Shown in pieces: positions 33,103 through 50,600 of a stretch of 64,000 bases of DNA. A program made the position numbers and the translations under genes. Position 1 is the first letter of the stretch, and each line of letters begins with the position of its first letter. The notes below the pieces were generated by a model that made no database searches, had not been told where the DNA came from, and was given only the letters and a program-made list of their open reading frames with translations. Source of the stretch: Pelargonium cotyledonis (lineage: Eukaryota; Streptophyta; Magnoliopsida; Geraniales; Geraniaceae); NCBI GenBank assembly GCA_036897625.1, contig JAYMTA010000033.1, forward strand, positions 1-64,000. The letters are read 5' to 3'.

Positions 33103-36100
33103 ATGACAGGTAATTTTCACAGAATTTTACGATTTTTCAGGTTTCAATTGCTGTTTTGTGATTGTTTTATTGGATTTTCAATTGCATGGTGAGCCCAAAA
33201 AATGTTGAACTCTTTTTAATTGTTATATTTGTATCTAAGATGTGATTTTGAACTGTTCTTAATTAATTTTTTGGAATATATTTTGTGGCTTTTGCTTGTT
33301 GGTGATATTGGTGGACTGGTTAGTTACTGTTTCGATGAAATTGTAGATTTCCAGGAGCTGGATTTGCATGTTGCTTTATATGACAATGTTGATGCTTTTG
33401 CCACTTGGGTTTATGGTATAATGTGGATAATTGTAAGAAAGATTTGGAATTTATGGATTAAATTGTCAGCATTTTTAGTTGTTGGATAGAGAAGCAGCTT
33501 CTCGATTTTAATGTGCATAGGTGTTTGGGTGGTGGATAGAGAAGCAGCTTCTCAGTTTTAATGTGCATAAGTGTTTAACTCTATAATCAAGCAACCCATT
33601 CATGGCACTGGTAACGGCAAGAAGGCAGCTAAATTTGATCTCAATGCACTAGTTAGTGTTTCAACTTTCAATGGTTCGACAAAACTTTCCACATTTTGAT
33701 TCCCGTGTTGGTTAGAGTGCAGCTTTTCAATTTTATTGTGTCTTAGTGTTTTGGGTGGTGGAAGATTGTTCCCTTAATTAGTTTTCTCTTTCTTCCCGAC
33801 AACCGAAAGTGTATAGCTCTCCTATCAAGCAAACCAGCCATGACACTGGTTACGGCGAGAAGACAACTTACTTCGATCTGGATGCACTAATTAGCATTTC
33901 AACTTTTGGGTGCTCAACAAATTGTCAACATTTTGATTCATGTGTTGGATAAAGATGCAGCTTTTCGATTTTATTATGTTAGAGCTTTGGGTGGTGGAAG
34001 ATGATTCACTTAATCTGTTAGTTTTTTGCCCTGGCAACCGAAAGTGTATAGCTCTGTAATCAAGCAAACCAGTCATGCAACTGGTTACGTCAAGAAGGCA
34101 GCTATATTCAATCTTGATGCACTGATTAGTATTTTTTTCAAGGGCTCAATTAATATATGTTAATTTCATGTGCTATGGTTTATGGATGTTGGCGGCTTTG
34201 GGTAGTACAATGAAACTTATTAGATATAGAATTCTCAATTGTAATATAAAAAGGCTTCCTTTTTCCCCAATTCACAATAGATTTTATTCATCTGATTGAA
34301 CTGTGGGTAGTAATTTTCTCAATCTGAAAGGCATGTTATCAGATTATTTGCAGGAGCAGGAGATGGAAATTGAGGCATTGGAAGCCATACTTATGGATGA
34401 GTTTAAAGGTTTCGGCTCTGCTACATTTGGATACCGGTTGCTAATTATGTTTTCTGTTATCATTCTACTCTTTCTTTATATGACTGACGAAGAGCAATAT
34501 TTTGATAGAAATTCACTCTGGTGAGAGCGGGCTGAACACTTCCAACCGTTGCTTCCAGATAACGCTAACTCCACAGGTCCACAGTCTCCTTCTCTTAGCA
34601 TGACTCTCAGTTTGTACATTCTAATTGGCATATGTCATATAACTCTACAAATTCCTATAGACAATATGCTTAAGATTATTGATTTAGAATGTGCCGTTTA
34701 AAAACCGATATTTTAATCAATGTGTAATTTAATATCCTTTTTTAAGCACTTATGTTGAGTAATGCCGCTTTTGTAGATTGTATGAATCAAAGTATCATTT
34801 GAAATTGACTTCTTATAATATTATGTTTTTATTTTTATTTCTATTGGTTATGAATAAGTAAGCATCAACTCCACAATTCAAGCAATTGACTGACTTCATA
34901 CTTTGAGGTCAATCATTTAAATTCAGATTATACACACAAAGAACACTATAAATATCATAATAAACTGAAGTTATACAGGCAATCCGTTTTGTACGAGGAA
35001 GAATTTTAACTTTCCATTTGTTCTGGTTAAAATTTAACATTTGCTTTTTGTTATACAGAATGATGATGATGATATGCCAACAACTACTCCAGGTAATTCA
35101 TTTTGTTCATCAATTGGCCCATTTCATAATAGTATCATCATTTACGGCGTTTAATTGTTCTTTTGGTCATCATCAAAGTTCACGTAATTTGTTTTAGAAA
35201 TTAGAACTTAGTTTGCCGGTGTTCATAGATCGGGATCTTAATAATTATCCATTTGATCTGCTCCAAATTCGTTGCAGTTCAGCTGGGATTAATTTTCTCT
35301 CACACAGAAAAATATCCAGATGAGCCTCCACTTTTGAATGTGAGAAGGTTAGTGAGTATATTCATCCTCTGGCTAAAGGCTCTCGTAATCTAAGTATTGG
35401 TAGATACTTTATGGTTGATATTTCCATTTCGAAAATGGACCTTCACTTTGACTTTTTGAATTTCCTTCATTTGTGAACATTTTTTTCTAAAGTCATTTGA
35501 GCATACAACTGCATATCTATTCATGTTTATTATCGGTTGCAGTCTGGTTGATCGCTTGCTTTATATTTATTTTCTGTTTTAGAAATAGTGTTGACAATTT
35601 GGATTGTGGGTTTTCCATAAAAAAGATGCATGCTGTGCGGCCCATGGTCGAAAATATTTAGGTCTATTTGAGTTTACCCGAACCTGTAATATTGTGGGTT
35701 GGGTTTGGGTACCCGCAGGTTCGGGTGTAAATTTTCAGTTGTGCTCCTTAGTCATGATTTGTGACTTTGTCATTATAAATTGTGCGATTGATTAAAAAGT
35801 AGTGCACTATTACTTGCTTGTTAGTATAAGGTTTCAGAACTTATAAACCAAGGGTATGTGATAGTTCTATGCAATCAACTTTGTATTATATATTTGGATT
35901 AGGGATTTTCTTTAAAAGAAAAATAATGCTCCAAATTACCATAGGTAATAGTTTTATGGATGCAATATTTTTTGTTTTGGTCATAATCTTGCTCTTTCTG
36001 TTTGTCTCCCCAGTTTGCGAGGAATGAATACAGAAGATCTTAGAATTTTGAAAGAAAAGCTTCTACAGGAGGTAAGATTCTTTGAAGAGTTGTATTTTGT

Positions 36101-39100
36101 TGTAACTGACCAGAAACTACTAGTAACATCAGCTACTTTAGTTGGTATACACACACACACACTCCTGCAAATACATACAATACTAAGTTTTTTAGCTTTT
36201 CCATTACTTGATACTTATGTTATAGGCATCCGAAAATCTTGGGATGGCTATGGTCTACACACTTGTCACATCAGCTAAGGAGTGGTTGTCTGAAAGATTT
36301 CGTCTAGAGAATGATGACAAGGGTGAAGAAGAAGCTGCCAAAGATGAAGTATGACTATTTAAATAACATGTTTACATTGCACAACAAAATAAAAACTATC
36401 TTCATTTTTGTACATTGATAGTAGGTATTATGTAACCCATATCGTTACACCTTCCATAAGTTATGATATTCCCCCATATCATGCTTCTGTTTCTGAGGAG
36501 CTGTTTCTTCCCGTTTTCTTCTTTTCCAGGTAGTTGTGCCACATGGTGAAGCAGTCACGGTTGAAACATTTCTAGCATGGAGAGAAAGGTTTGAAGCAGA
36601 ATTAGCACTAGAGCGAGCCAAGTAAGCTCTACTACCGTCAATTAATTTATTAAGGGCCTGTTACTCGTTTGTTGGGTGATTTCATCATTGCAAAACAGAT
36701 GACAATGGTTGGCGATAGATGTTGATAGCCATTGCCAAAACTTCCAGATTTCTTGGACCGAAGTCCAAACCAGTCCTAATCTAGTCTGGGAATGGACTTA
36801 ATTTTAATTTTAAAAATTACTTTCTAAAGAGAAAAATTAAGGAAAATATAATAAATAAATAAATTGTAGTTGGAGTTAATTGATTGAACATTGAACAATA
36901 ATGTAGTAGATTGTATTCAAAGTGATAAATAAAAAATTCAATACATTGTCTAATAGAGTAAATTAAAAAATCTCTCCACCCAATCTTAAACATACTGGTG
37001 TTCCACCTCTACAATAGTTAAATGAAATCCTCGTGGTTTAATTTTTGCATCAACTCGTTATGGTTCTTGGGAATTTGGGTACTAACAGAGGGTCACACCT
37101 TTTCTTGAGTCTGAACTAAGATAGCCTGGGTGGTTTCCTACATGTCAGCAGTTGAATTTGTCCGATGTTCTTGCTAGCCTAGCCATCTGATAGTAAAAAA
37201 ACTTAAGCATTAGGACTGGAGGGTTGATCTGGGCTGCAAATTGGCCAACCTCAAACCTTGATGTCACATACAGGAGCTGATTCGGTTAAACTTTACTCCA
37301 ACCCCAAAGCTTAAGCTATTAGCTGAAGGACCCAACTTGTATATCACGTGCTCATTAGTTTCACTTTCTTTCAATGTGGAATACATTAACACTCTCATTC
37401 ACGCATAGGCCGGACAACACAATTGCCTTTCACGTGGACCAAGAATTAATTAGGAGGTAACACAAACGGGTCACTAGGCCTAAAACAAACCAGCTTACCA
37501 TACTTCACTCCAATCCCAGGTGGAGGGTCCATCTACTATGTCAATTCTTCATTATCTTCACATTTTTCAACGTGGGATACTTTAACAAGTTCAAGTCTAT
37601 GGGACATGCTTATAGCTTTGGTTTTATGGTTGTATGAAATGCTGGTGGTAAAAGGATTGGACTGTATATTTGAAGTTGTTACATTCTTAACGCAAGAAAA
37701 GTACAACCATAGGCTACATTATGTTAGCACCGCTAGAAGTTTTATATTTTGTTCACAACATTTTGTGTTCTACATGTCTTTTAAAGTACATTGTAGGCAT
37801 GGATTTTGAGAGAAGTATAAACTAATAGATTGGACATGATATCCTCTATCTTTTATGCAACATTGTGTTGCAAATTGTTCAATTCAAATACACAAAATAT
37901 TATTTTTACACGGTTGCTTGTAGCCTTTCTTATTAATTGATAATGTGCCACCTTTCAGGCTAATGCCCGAGTCTGCACTTTCAACAACCAAGGAAAAGAA
38001 GCTCACGGGAAGACAGTTTTTTGAGACGGTATGTTCTTCTCAGCTTCCTCTTTGATTGGGAGAATATGTACAACTTATATCGTGTACAACCATTTAACCA
38101 TACCATCTGTTGCAAAAGACGAACAAATCTAACTAATAACTGAGGTAGCATTTGGATTAGTTTTTTTTTTTTTTAGGAATGAAAATGAGATTCCAATTCA
38201 TATTGAGACTTTCTGGTTATCAGAATGGCTTTGGAATGAGGATCTCATACCCATTCTTTTAAACCAAACGCTGCTGACATTTTGTGGCTTAGTATCTCTT
38301 ACAACGTAGTTTAAAAGTTAACAGGATTCTCTAAAATTTATGATAATGGAAATAAATTCTATACCTATTGAGATTAGTCACCTAATTCTATAGATTTTTC
38401 ATCAATTGTGAATAGTATTTTGGTAGGCATTTGTTAACAATCAAATTTTTTATCATCTTAATTCTTAACACCTCGGAAAACAGGACAGAGTTGTGGCTAC
38501 GACTAAGAACAATCTTATGCAAGATCACATTTTTGGAGGCAATCATTGCTTTCATATTTAGTTCTTCTCTACCCATGTTAGTTAGGTATGGTGGCATATG
38601 CGGACCACCTTATAACGATACTTTGATATTGAATTAGATGGGTTATTTATAGCCCCTTGGGGGTTACCCGGGGAAGTGAGTAACCACTTGAACCATACAT
38701 TTTTTATTGTAATCTGAAAAACGAGAAGTTGGTTTAACCTAGTAAATGTCCTTATTGCCCTCATCCTTTTTCCTATTATATCCCCATATGCTTTTGCTTT
38801 AACAAACTCAACAGGTTTTAACTAACTTATTTTAGAGATATTATTGGTAATTCATGAGTAACCAACCAACAGAAAAAGGAAAAGTTGACACTCATTTTGG
38901 GGCAGAGGGAGTCTGTTTGAATTAGCTCCTCAAAAACATAGTTTGTTTCATGAAAATCGCATATAATACATGCACTGATGCATCTATTTCTTTCCCACAG
39001 AAAGGTTCAGTGGCGATTGCTGAAGAGATTGATGAAGAAGATGATGAAGATATTGACTTCGATGAGGACGATTTTGAAGGTAACTCCGTCCCCCATAAAT

Positions 39101-39263
39101 TTATAGATGGCATCAATAGTAGTAAAGAGCAATGTTGTGTCATGTTTGAGATTAACAAACTTTTTTCTTTGGTGCAACGACAGATGATGAAGAAGATATG
39201 CTTGAGCACTATCTAGCCGAGAAGTCTGATTCGTCTGCTCACTCTTCGAGGAGAGGTAACTGA
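33103..39263 (+). CDS. RWD-domain protein, RWDD1/GIR2 (DFRP2) type
   Basis: Eleven exons (33103..33109, 34343..34408, 34509..34576, 35060..35090, 35278..35347, 36014..36071, 36226..36348, 36530..36621, 37959..38028, 39001..39079, 39184..39263) encode 247 residues. The N-terminus is MTDYLQEQEMEIEALEAILM followed by the RWD fold, including YPDEPPLLNV and LGMAMVYTLVTSAKEWLSER. The C-terminal half has ETFLAWRERFEAELALERAK, LTGRQFFET and an acidic tail ending SSAHSSRRGN, the RWDD1/GIR2 pattern. In yeast and animals these proteins bind the DRG2-type GTPase and touch the GCN1-GCN2 translation stress axis. Intron 1 contains three tandem repeats; intron 8 holds dispersed repeats. All junctions fit in phase. 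The first coding exon is only seven bases. Confidence 0.94.
33478..34150 (+). repeat. Three imperfect tandem repeats of about 237 bp in intron 1 of the RWD gene
   Basis: Anchors reading ctct..atcaagcaa start at 33579, 33817 and 34052, 238 and 235 bases apart. Each copy continues through a gcactggtta-like segment, gatgcacta and ttagtatt/tttcaac. A shorter duplication of about 53 bp (gagaagcagcttctc.gttttaatgtgcata) precedes the first copy at 33486 and 33539. Confidence 0.85.
37080..37575. repeat. Degenerate dispersed repeat in intron 8 of the RWD gene
   Basis: Contains the plant-repeat signature ccccaaagcttaagctatta with ggacccaacttgtatatcac, cacatttttcaacgtgggat and tttcaatgtggaatacatta. I know this word pattern from many eudicot genomes but cannot name the element class. 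Two parts of it (37365 and 37560) resemble each other. Confidence 0.5.
38798..38915. repeat. Stowaway-like MITE fragment
   Basis: Shares taacaaactcaacaggttttaac and agagatattattggtaatt with the copy at 9285-9425 and ends cactcattttggggcagagggagt, the typical MITE end. Confidence 0.45.
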
Positions 39264-40094
39264 AAAACAATTATTGCCGTGATATGAAGGCTAAACTTAT
39301 GTCAAGAAGCACAATTTGAAATGCAAAGTCGACTGTCATTTCTTTTCGCATTGTCATGCACATGTAATTTTGCCCTATTTACGTCTTTGATGGAAGAAAG
39401 TGAGATGTTGGGTTTAGTTACTATAATGTTTCTTTCATCTGAATGTGGAGGTTTTATAAGAGAATTGTCTTACAGATATAGTGATGTCATTGTTGTAGTT
39501 TTGATACATTGAACTTGCAATTTCTGGTATGATAAAATTATCAGTATTTGGTGTTTATGTTGAACATTTTCTTTTGTCCTCAATGTTCATTACATGTTGC
39601 AGCCATTAGTAATTACTAAGATTCAATGTGATTTCTAGTCTTCCTGTCGAACCAAGCTAAAGCTGACAATTTATACCTGAAACTGGGCACTTGATACTCT
39701 ATTGAAAATTTAAAATGAAATAAAGGACAAATATGTCATTCCACATATTGTTCTATAAATATACAAAAATTTATGTTACAATAAACAATTAATAATAATT
39801 TTATTACCAAGCTCACCATCCAAATAGTTTCACATAACTGCAGCAAACAAGATCTAGCCAATTCTAAACCAATCCATGAGAGGCCTGTCCTATTCCACCA
39901 CTAGAATTACTAGTACATGTTCTTTTTCTTGCTTCAACTGTATCTTAAATAAAATTTTCCACATTATGTTACAAAGATATACGCTACGGATTTTTGCCAT
40001 TTTCCAGCATAGATTTTAAGGGATCTTGGAAACCATAATTATCTCCGGCTTGTGACCAAGGAAGTGTCTTCGGATGATTCATTAGTGTGAATGT
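39264..40094. other. Convergent spacer between the RWD and GDH-like genes
   Basis: Contains the 3' UTRs of both genes. AT-rich, with no additional gene seen. Confidence 0.5.
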
Positions 40095-44968
<4,874 letters not shown>

Positions 44969-47600
44969 TCAGCATGACAGTTTTACAACTCAGAATCTTC
45001 AACTCTGTTAACACCACTACACCAGAACCTCAAAAAATTTCCGCTGAAACTGTTCCATACATTAATTGACATTATTGCTTAATACTGATTGTAAAATATG
45101 AAAGGAAAAGGAAATGGAACACTCATTTTGGGACATAAGTTTTAAAGAAACAATACGCTCACTTTGGGACAAAGGGAGTATAAACTTTGCTTGCCAAATA
45201 ACACAACACAATTAATTGCTTGTAAAAAATAAGATTGCACATTCAAGTTTTTAAACTTCAGTCTTATGATTCCAACATTCTCACACACTATCAACTACCA
45301 AATTGTAACATAGACCAAAAAAGTAATAAGAACTCATATTCACAACTATTTCTTAGAACCAAAGCTCAGATTACCATACAATTTAAATCCACCATCACAG
45401 ATTCAAATTTAACTTCTAATCTACCTTTCTCAACATTGTTACAACAATCAGAAGAAACTTATTTTCATGCAAATCAGATTCATATTAAACCCATAAATAT
45501 GGAATGACCGTCACTTCATTTCGGTACACACGTGACATGGATTCAACTGACACCACTTCTCACTAATACCATCACTCAATTTTCTCATGAAATCCAAAAT
45601 TCAGATCCTTATCTATCAATCCTTTAACTGTTTAGTAGAACAATTGCTAAAACTCAGCAAACTAACTTAAATTCCAAATAACTGAGCTAACATAAATAAA
45701 ACTAACAAACCCCAATTTCATAATATATCCCACTACTCAGTTTTCTCAGCAGGCAAACAGGAGGCCCAAAAAAATCTTCTATAAACCAAATTAAAGCACT
45801 ACCCACATCAATTAGTGAATTAATTTCACCAAAAAAATCCAAACCACACCAGCCCACTAGTTTTCTAGCCAAAATGAAAAACCCCAGAATTGAAGTGATG
45901 ATAAAGTCTCAACTTTTCGAAGCACTCAGGAGCTATCTTTTGATTTTGAAGATAACCCGGAAGCTGGAATGAAAAAAATCAGGAAATACCTGTAAAATCA
46001 TGCAGAAAACACCGACTTGACAGGCCGAAGCTTGCAGTATCAAACTGGCGGTTGTCACTTTCTTCTCAATTGAAATTAGATTACGATCGTGCCCGTGGAG
46101 AGGAACAGTCTCGCACTTGTTGATCAGATCCTGCTGATTTTTGTATATGGGAATTGAGAAAACGAACTGTTGTTGTGATAGTAGCAGAAGGGAAGTAGAT
46201 GGAGAAATATTAAAAATAAATAAAAATAAAGCTTTAGCTGGTAATGAGATTTTCTCAGAACTGCACTTTGTTTCTGTGGGAAAAAAACTACAGGTCAGAC
46301 TCAGACATGAAACAATGGGAGGGCAAATTCGGTAATTCACATATCTAATACATTTTCCCATGAAAAATAATTCACGTATAAACATAACCCATAAATTGAA
46401 TTTATTTATTTTTCAGAAATTAGAGCCGACAATTTGAGTTTCGCATCAAGTCCAAACCATGTTTTTCAGGATTGGTTCGGAGAGGCATAATTCGAATTCG
46501 ACCTCAAAGTGGGGTAAATTTCAAATTACATTTCAATTTTACATGTAAAATGTGTAGATTTTCTTCAATTTTTATCAAATTTATTTTATGTAATCAGAAG
46601 AAAAAAATGTAAATTGAAGTATGAAGTAGATTTTGAAGTGTTCACACCATTTGACCCACCTTGCGTTGGTGAAAGAGTTTAAATACATGACTATGTAAGA
46701 AAATTGAAATAATGACTTATTGCATGCTAAGATTAATTTTTCAATAAAAATAACATTTGTCCTAAACTTTGTATAAATATTTGTGTATAAAATATTACAA
46801 ACAACTTCCCTCCATTTAGCTCATCCTTGACAAATATTAGGTTCATCTTTTTAAAATGTAATTATAAAGGAAAAAGGAAATGAAGAAAATATTATTCTTA
46901 ATTGATTGGTTAAATATAACCCCCAGAGATATTTATTTAGCTTCAACAACACTTAATTAAAGCTCTTTCAAGTTACAAAGCTTCTAAATAAATAAATAAA
47001 TCTATGTTTCAAGAAATCTATATTGGATTTCCAATAATGCTAAAAAAATCAAAGTCCAATGGTGCTATAGCCTAATGGGTTGATAGCTAAACAATTGTAA
47101 TTGGGTAACAAATAGGTGGAGATATATATTTAAATAAATATATGAAATTAATGGGGAAATAGATTCACCACCCATACCATTTTTAATGAACATAGGTCCA
47201 TGAATACAATTTTGCTAGCCTTATAGATCACCAATTATATGTATTGGGTTAGGGTTAGGTATTATTGCAAAAAAATAAAAATAAAAAAAGTAACAATTGT
47301 TTGGCCCAAGAACTCAACCCTGATGTTTTCTTTCAACTCGCAAACAAATAAGGGGCATAAAAATTGGCATTAGCATTATTCACTAGTCAGTAAAAGAAAT
47401 TGTTGCTTGCTGCATGGTTACAAGCAAAATCACAAAAATTTGCCCCACAAATTTACAAAAATTGGGGCCAAAATCATAATGTTACAAGCTCTTCTCTGAA
47501 ACATATCTATATAGCCATATACAATGCCCTTCAAGTTTGAGAAGCATGCGAAGGCCGCGTACAGGTTTGTGATATAGAAATGGGTTTCAAGGAAAATGCT
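44969..47600. other. GDH-like leader and AT-rich spacer to the ELL 3' end
   Basis: A 5' UTR exon of the GDH-like gene probably ends at 45989 (GATTTTACAG|gtatttcc, minus strand), followed by an intron down to about 45000. At 45095-45180 lies a Stowaway-like end (cgctcactttgggacaaagg-gagta). From 46390 to 47560 the DNA is AT-rich, with no supported gene. Confidence 0.45.
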
Positions 47601-50600
47601 TCAATCTTTTGTATACGCGAAATCTTTGATCCTCAGTTTGAGGGTCTGCACAGAGTAGGAGAAGCATGAGTGGAAATCCAGACTTTTTTCCGATAATAAG
47701 CAACTGAAACGTGAGTGAAATCTAAAAGCTAACAGCGCTCAGATGAATTACCTTCAGTTCTTCATGAAGCACAACAAATATTTTCTTTAGCCTTTTATGT
47801 TTCTGCAAAGAACGTTATTATTTGAGTCAAAACTTGATAAAACTATACGACCAGAGAAGGCAAGATAAAACTACTTATATGGCATTATATTTGTTTTTCA
47901 CTGTGGACATAATTTACGATATTTGGAGTGTTATTAAATTGGGAATTATGATGATGAGGAGGCTGTAAATACCAGATCCCCTTTCTCCTATGAGAAGATA
48001 CTATAGTCTACAAATATAGACATTGTTCTAGGTTCCTTGCCATTATTATCCACAACTTCAAGTTTTACTTCATTTATCCCTAAGATTCTTCTAGTTGATC
48101 AATCCGTAAAAGTTCTTTCAAATCGCTTCACATGAACAAATATAACAACAATGCTTCATATTCCTATATATTCATGCATTCATATATATTTCTATTTTTT
48201 ACGCTTCCTATCACAATATTCCCTAAAGCAGTAGTCTTCACTACTTCAAAGTTCAAACAAATTACATTAATTCATACTCAAACAAGTAGATCAATATCCA
48301 CAAGTGGTTGAGTAACCTTAAGATTATTCTAACTTGTGCATGCACAAGTTAAGAAATATGGGAGAATGTATTTTTCATTTTTATGTTATTCATTAAACTT
48401 TGGGAACATAAAAAGTACATAAAAGTGAAACAAAACAAATAACAAATAATACTCCATCCCAAAACTGGTGTCATGTTTTCCTTGCATTTTTGTCCCAAAA
48501 TAAGTGTCTTCTTTCTTTACTAGGAAGTTAGTAATGCGTGAAATACCAATAGTATCCCTATAATACCAAAACGAGGATCAAAATTACCTCTCCACACTGC
48601 TGATAAGACTCCTTTAACTGCCTCACGATATTATGATATCTATCCATATCCCTGTCTTTTGCAAGTTCTAGGTCCTTTCCCAGTTTCTGGAACTCATTCC
48701 TACATATAGGTACAAACAACTTCAACATGAAGTAGCCAATTTAAAAAATAAAAAACTTCAACATGATGTTAAGGAATCTCCATAATACCTGTAATTCTCA
48801 AGGATTTTGTTCAAGGAACAATAGCTATCAAACTTGTCGTGATACTCTTGTACATATTCTTTGTACCTGACATTTAAATCACAAACAAAACAAGTTCATA
48901 TAACAAAGATTATAAGAAAATAACAATAGAGAGGTTCATGACAAGTGAACTCAGATCCACAAAGTCTAATATAATGTACTAGAAAGGCCACTTACTGAGC
49001 GAAATCCTTTATTGGCCCCTTAAGATCTGGCTTATCCTTTTCGTATTTAGAATAGGAACAACTAATTTCATCAGAATAAGAATCCCTCCTCTTCCGCTCA
49101 CTGTTATTACCCTCTGCCAATACTACATCTCTATGTCCCTCAGTCATCTCCATGGCAGTATTAGTCGTTGGTCTTTTATTGTCTTTTATTTGGTACGGTA
49201 CTGGCCCTCTTCCAATGTCATGATACTGAGGCGCGATGATAGGTGCTTTCTTATGGCTTTCTCCCGATCCCTCCATGCCAAACCCCTGGACAGCTCCAGA
49301 CTCATTTTGTCTAGATTTACTACTGAAATCTGTTTGTTTATTAGACTGGGATACCAGTTCAGCTTGATCTGCTCTTGAAGCATTTTGCATTTGAGATTGT
49401 GCAACCCTGTTATAAGACCTTGTTACATCTTCAACATGCTGTTCTGGGGTCTTCTTTCTACTTAAAGCATCCAAATTGGCGCGGAGACCAGAACTAAAAT
49501 TGGGTGGGGATGGCTTTCCAGAATCAAAAGGTGCCTTCCCAACATATTTCCCTCTGCTGGAATCCGAATTCCAGTTTTCTGTAGCATTTAGTTTATTCTC
49601 CGACTGTTTGAACGAACTTTTTCTTTCGAATTGCTTTTTAGGTGGTGGCTCCTCAGGCATGGGTTCACGAAGCTCGCCCAACTCCAAATCTGAAAGTTCT
49701 CTTTGAAGAAAACTGCTTCGTCCATTAGCAAGAGGAGACCTGTTCACTCCAATTCTGTTATTTTTTGGTGATGATCCGATATGTGAGTTTGAATCCTGTC
49801 CGAATTCCTTAAACTTTCCAGCCATGTCATTATGTTTCCGGTAATGCAAGTCTGAGGGCCCTGAGTATTTGCCTCCACTCTCTTCCTTTGAGTTGCTCAG
49901 GGCCTTTCTCTCATTCACATAACCATCTTCATTTGAAGCATCTCTATAAGCTTTATCCTTTTGCATGGAAAAGCTTTCATGCACAATGTTCTTGTCGGCT
50001 TGTTTACGGCCACTTCCTAAGATCACAGCATGTTTATCAGATCTCTCTATCGCATCTTGACCTCTGGCTCGGCCACTTTGATCATAAGGCCTTTGACCCG
50101 ACTGATGGAAATCTGAACTAGATTTCACAGGGATTGCTTGATTGTACCCCTTCTGCGTGCCAAGCTCTGTATTCCTACCAGGAGATGAGCTGCGAGGACT
50201 CCTTGAGAATTGGGCATCCTTACTCCCAACAACTGGCGGTTGGGCCAAGCTTTCAGCTTTTAACCTTTTAGCATGTTCAGATTGTTCATTGAAGTGCTTT
50301 GAATCAGAACCTTTGCTTGACTTTCCTTTAGATATTCTCTCAGAGCTCGGAGACTGCTCAAGCTTCAAGTCATCCTCAACCACATTTTCTTCATCTTCAA
50401 ACAAACTTTCTATAATATTTTGGCGATCCTGGGGCTCATCACGATCGGGAGAGATGGATTTGGCTTCTTCTACACGTTTTTCGCTGTCTCTTTGAGAAAC
50501 CGAACTAGGAATTGAAGGCAATTCAGCTTTCCGTCCATCACCAGGCAAGTCTTTTTCAATCTCAACCACATCACATTCCTGATCATCTTTCAACTCATCA

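Noticed and set aside
47040-47120. tRNA-like words (ggtgctatagcctaatgggttgatagctaa) in the spacer
   Set aside because: No cloverleaf or matching B-box could be drawn by eye.
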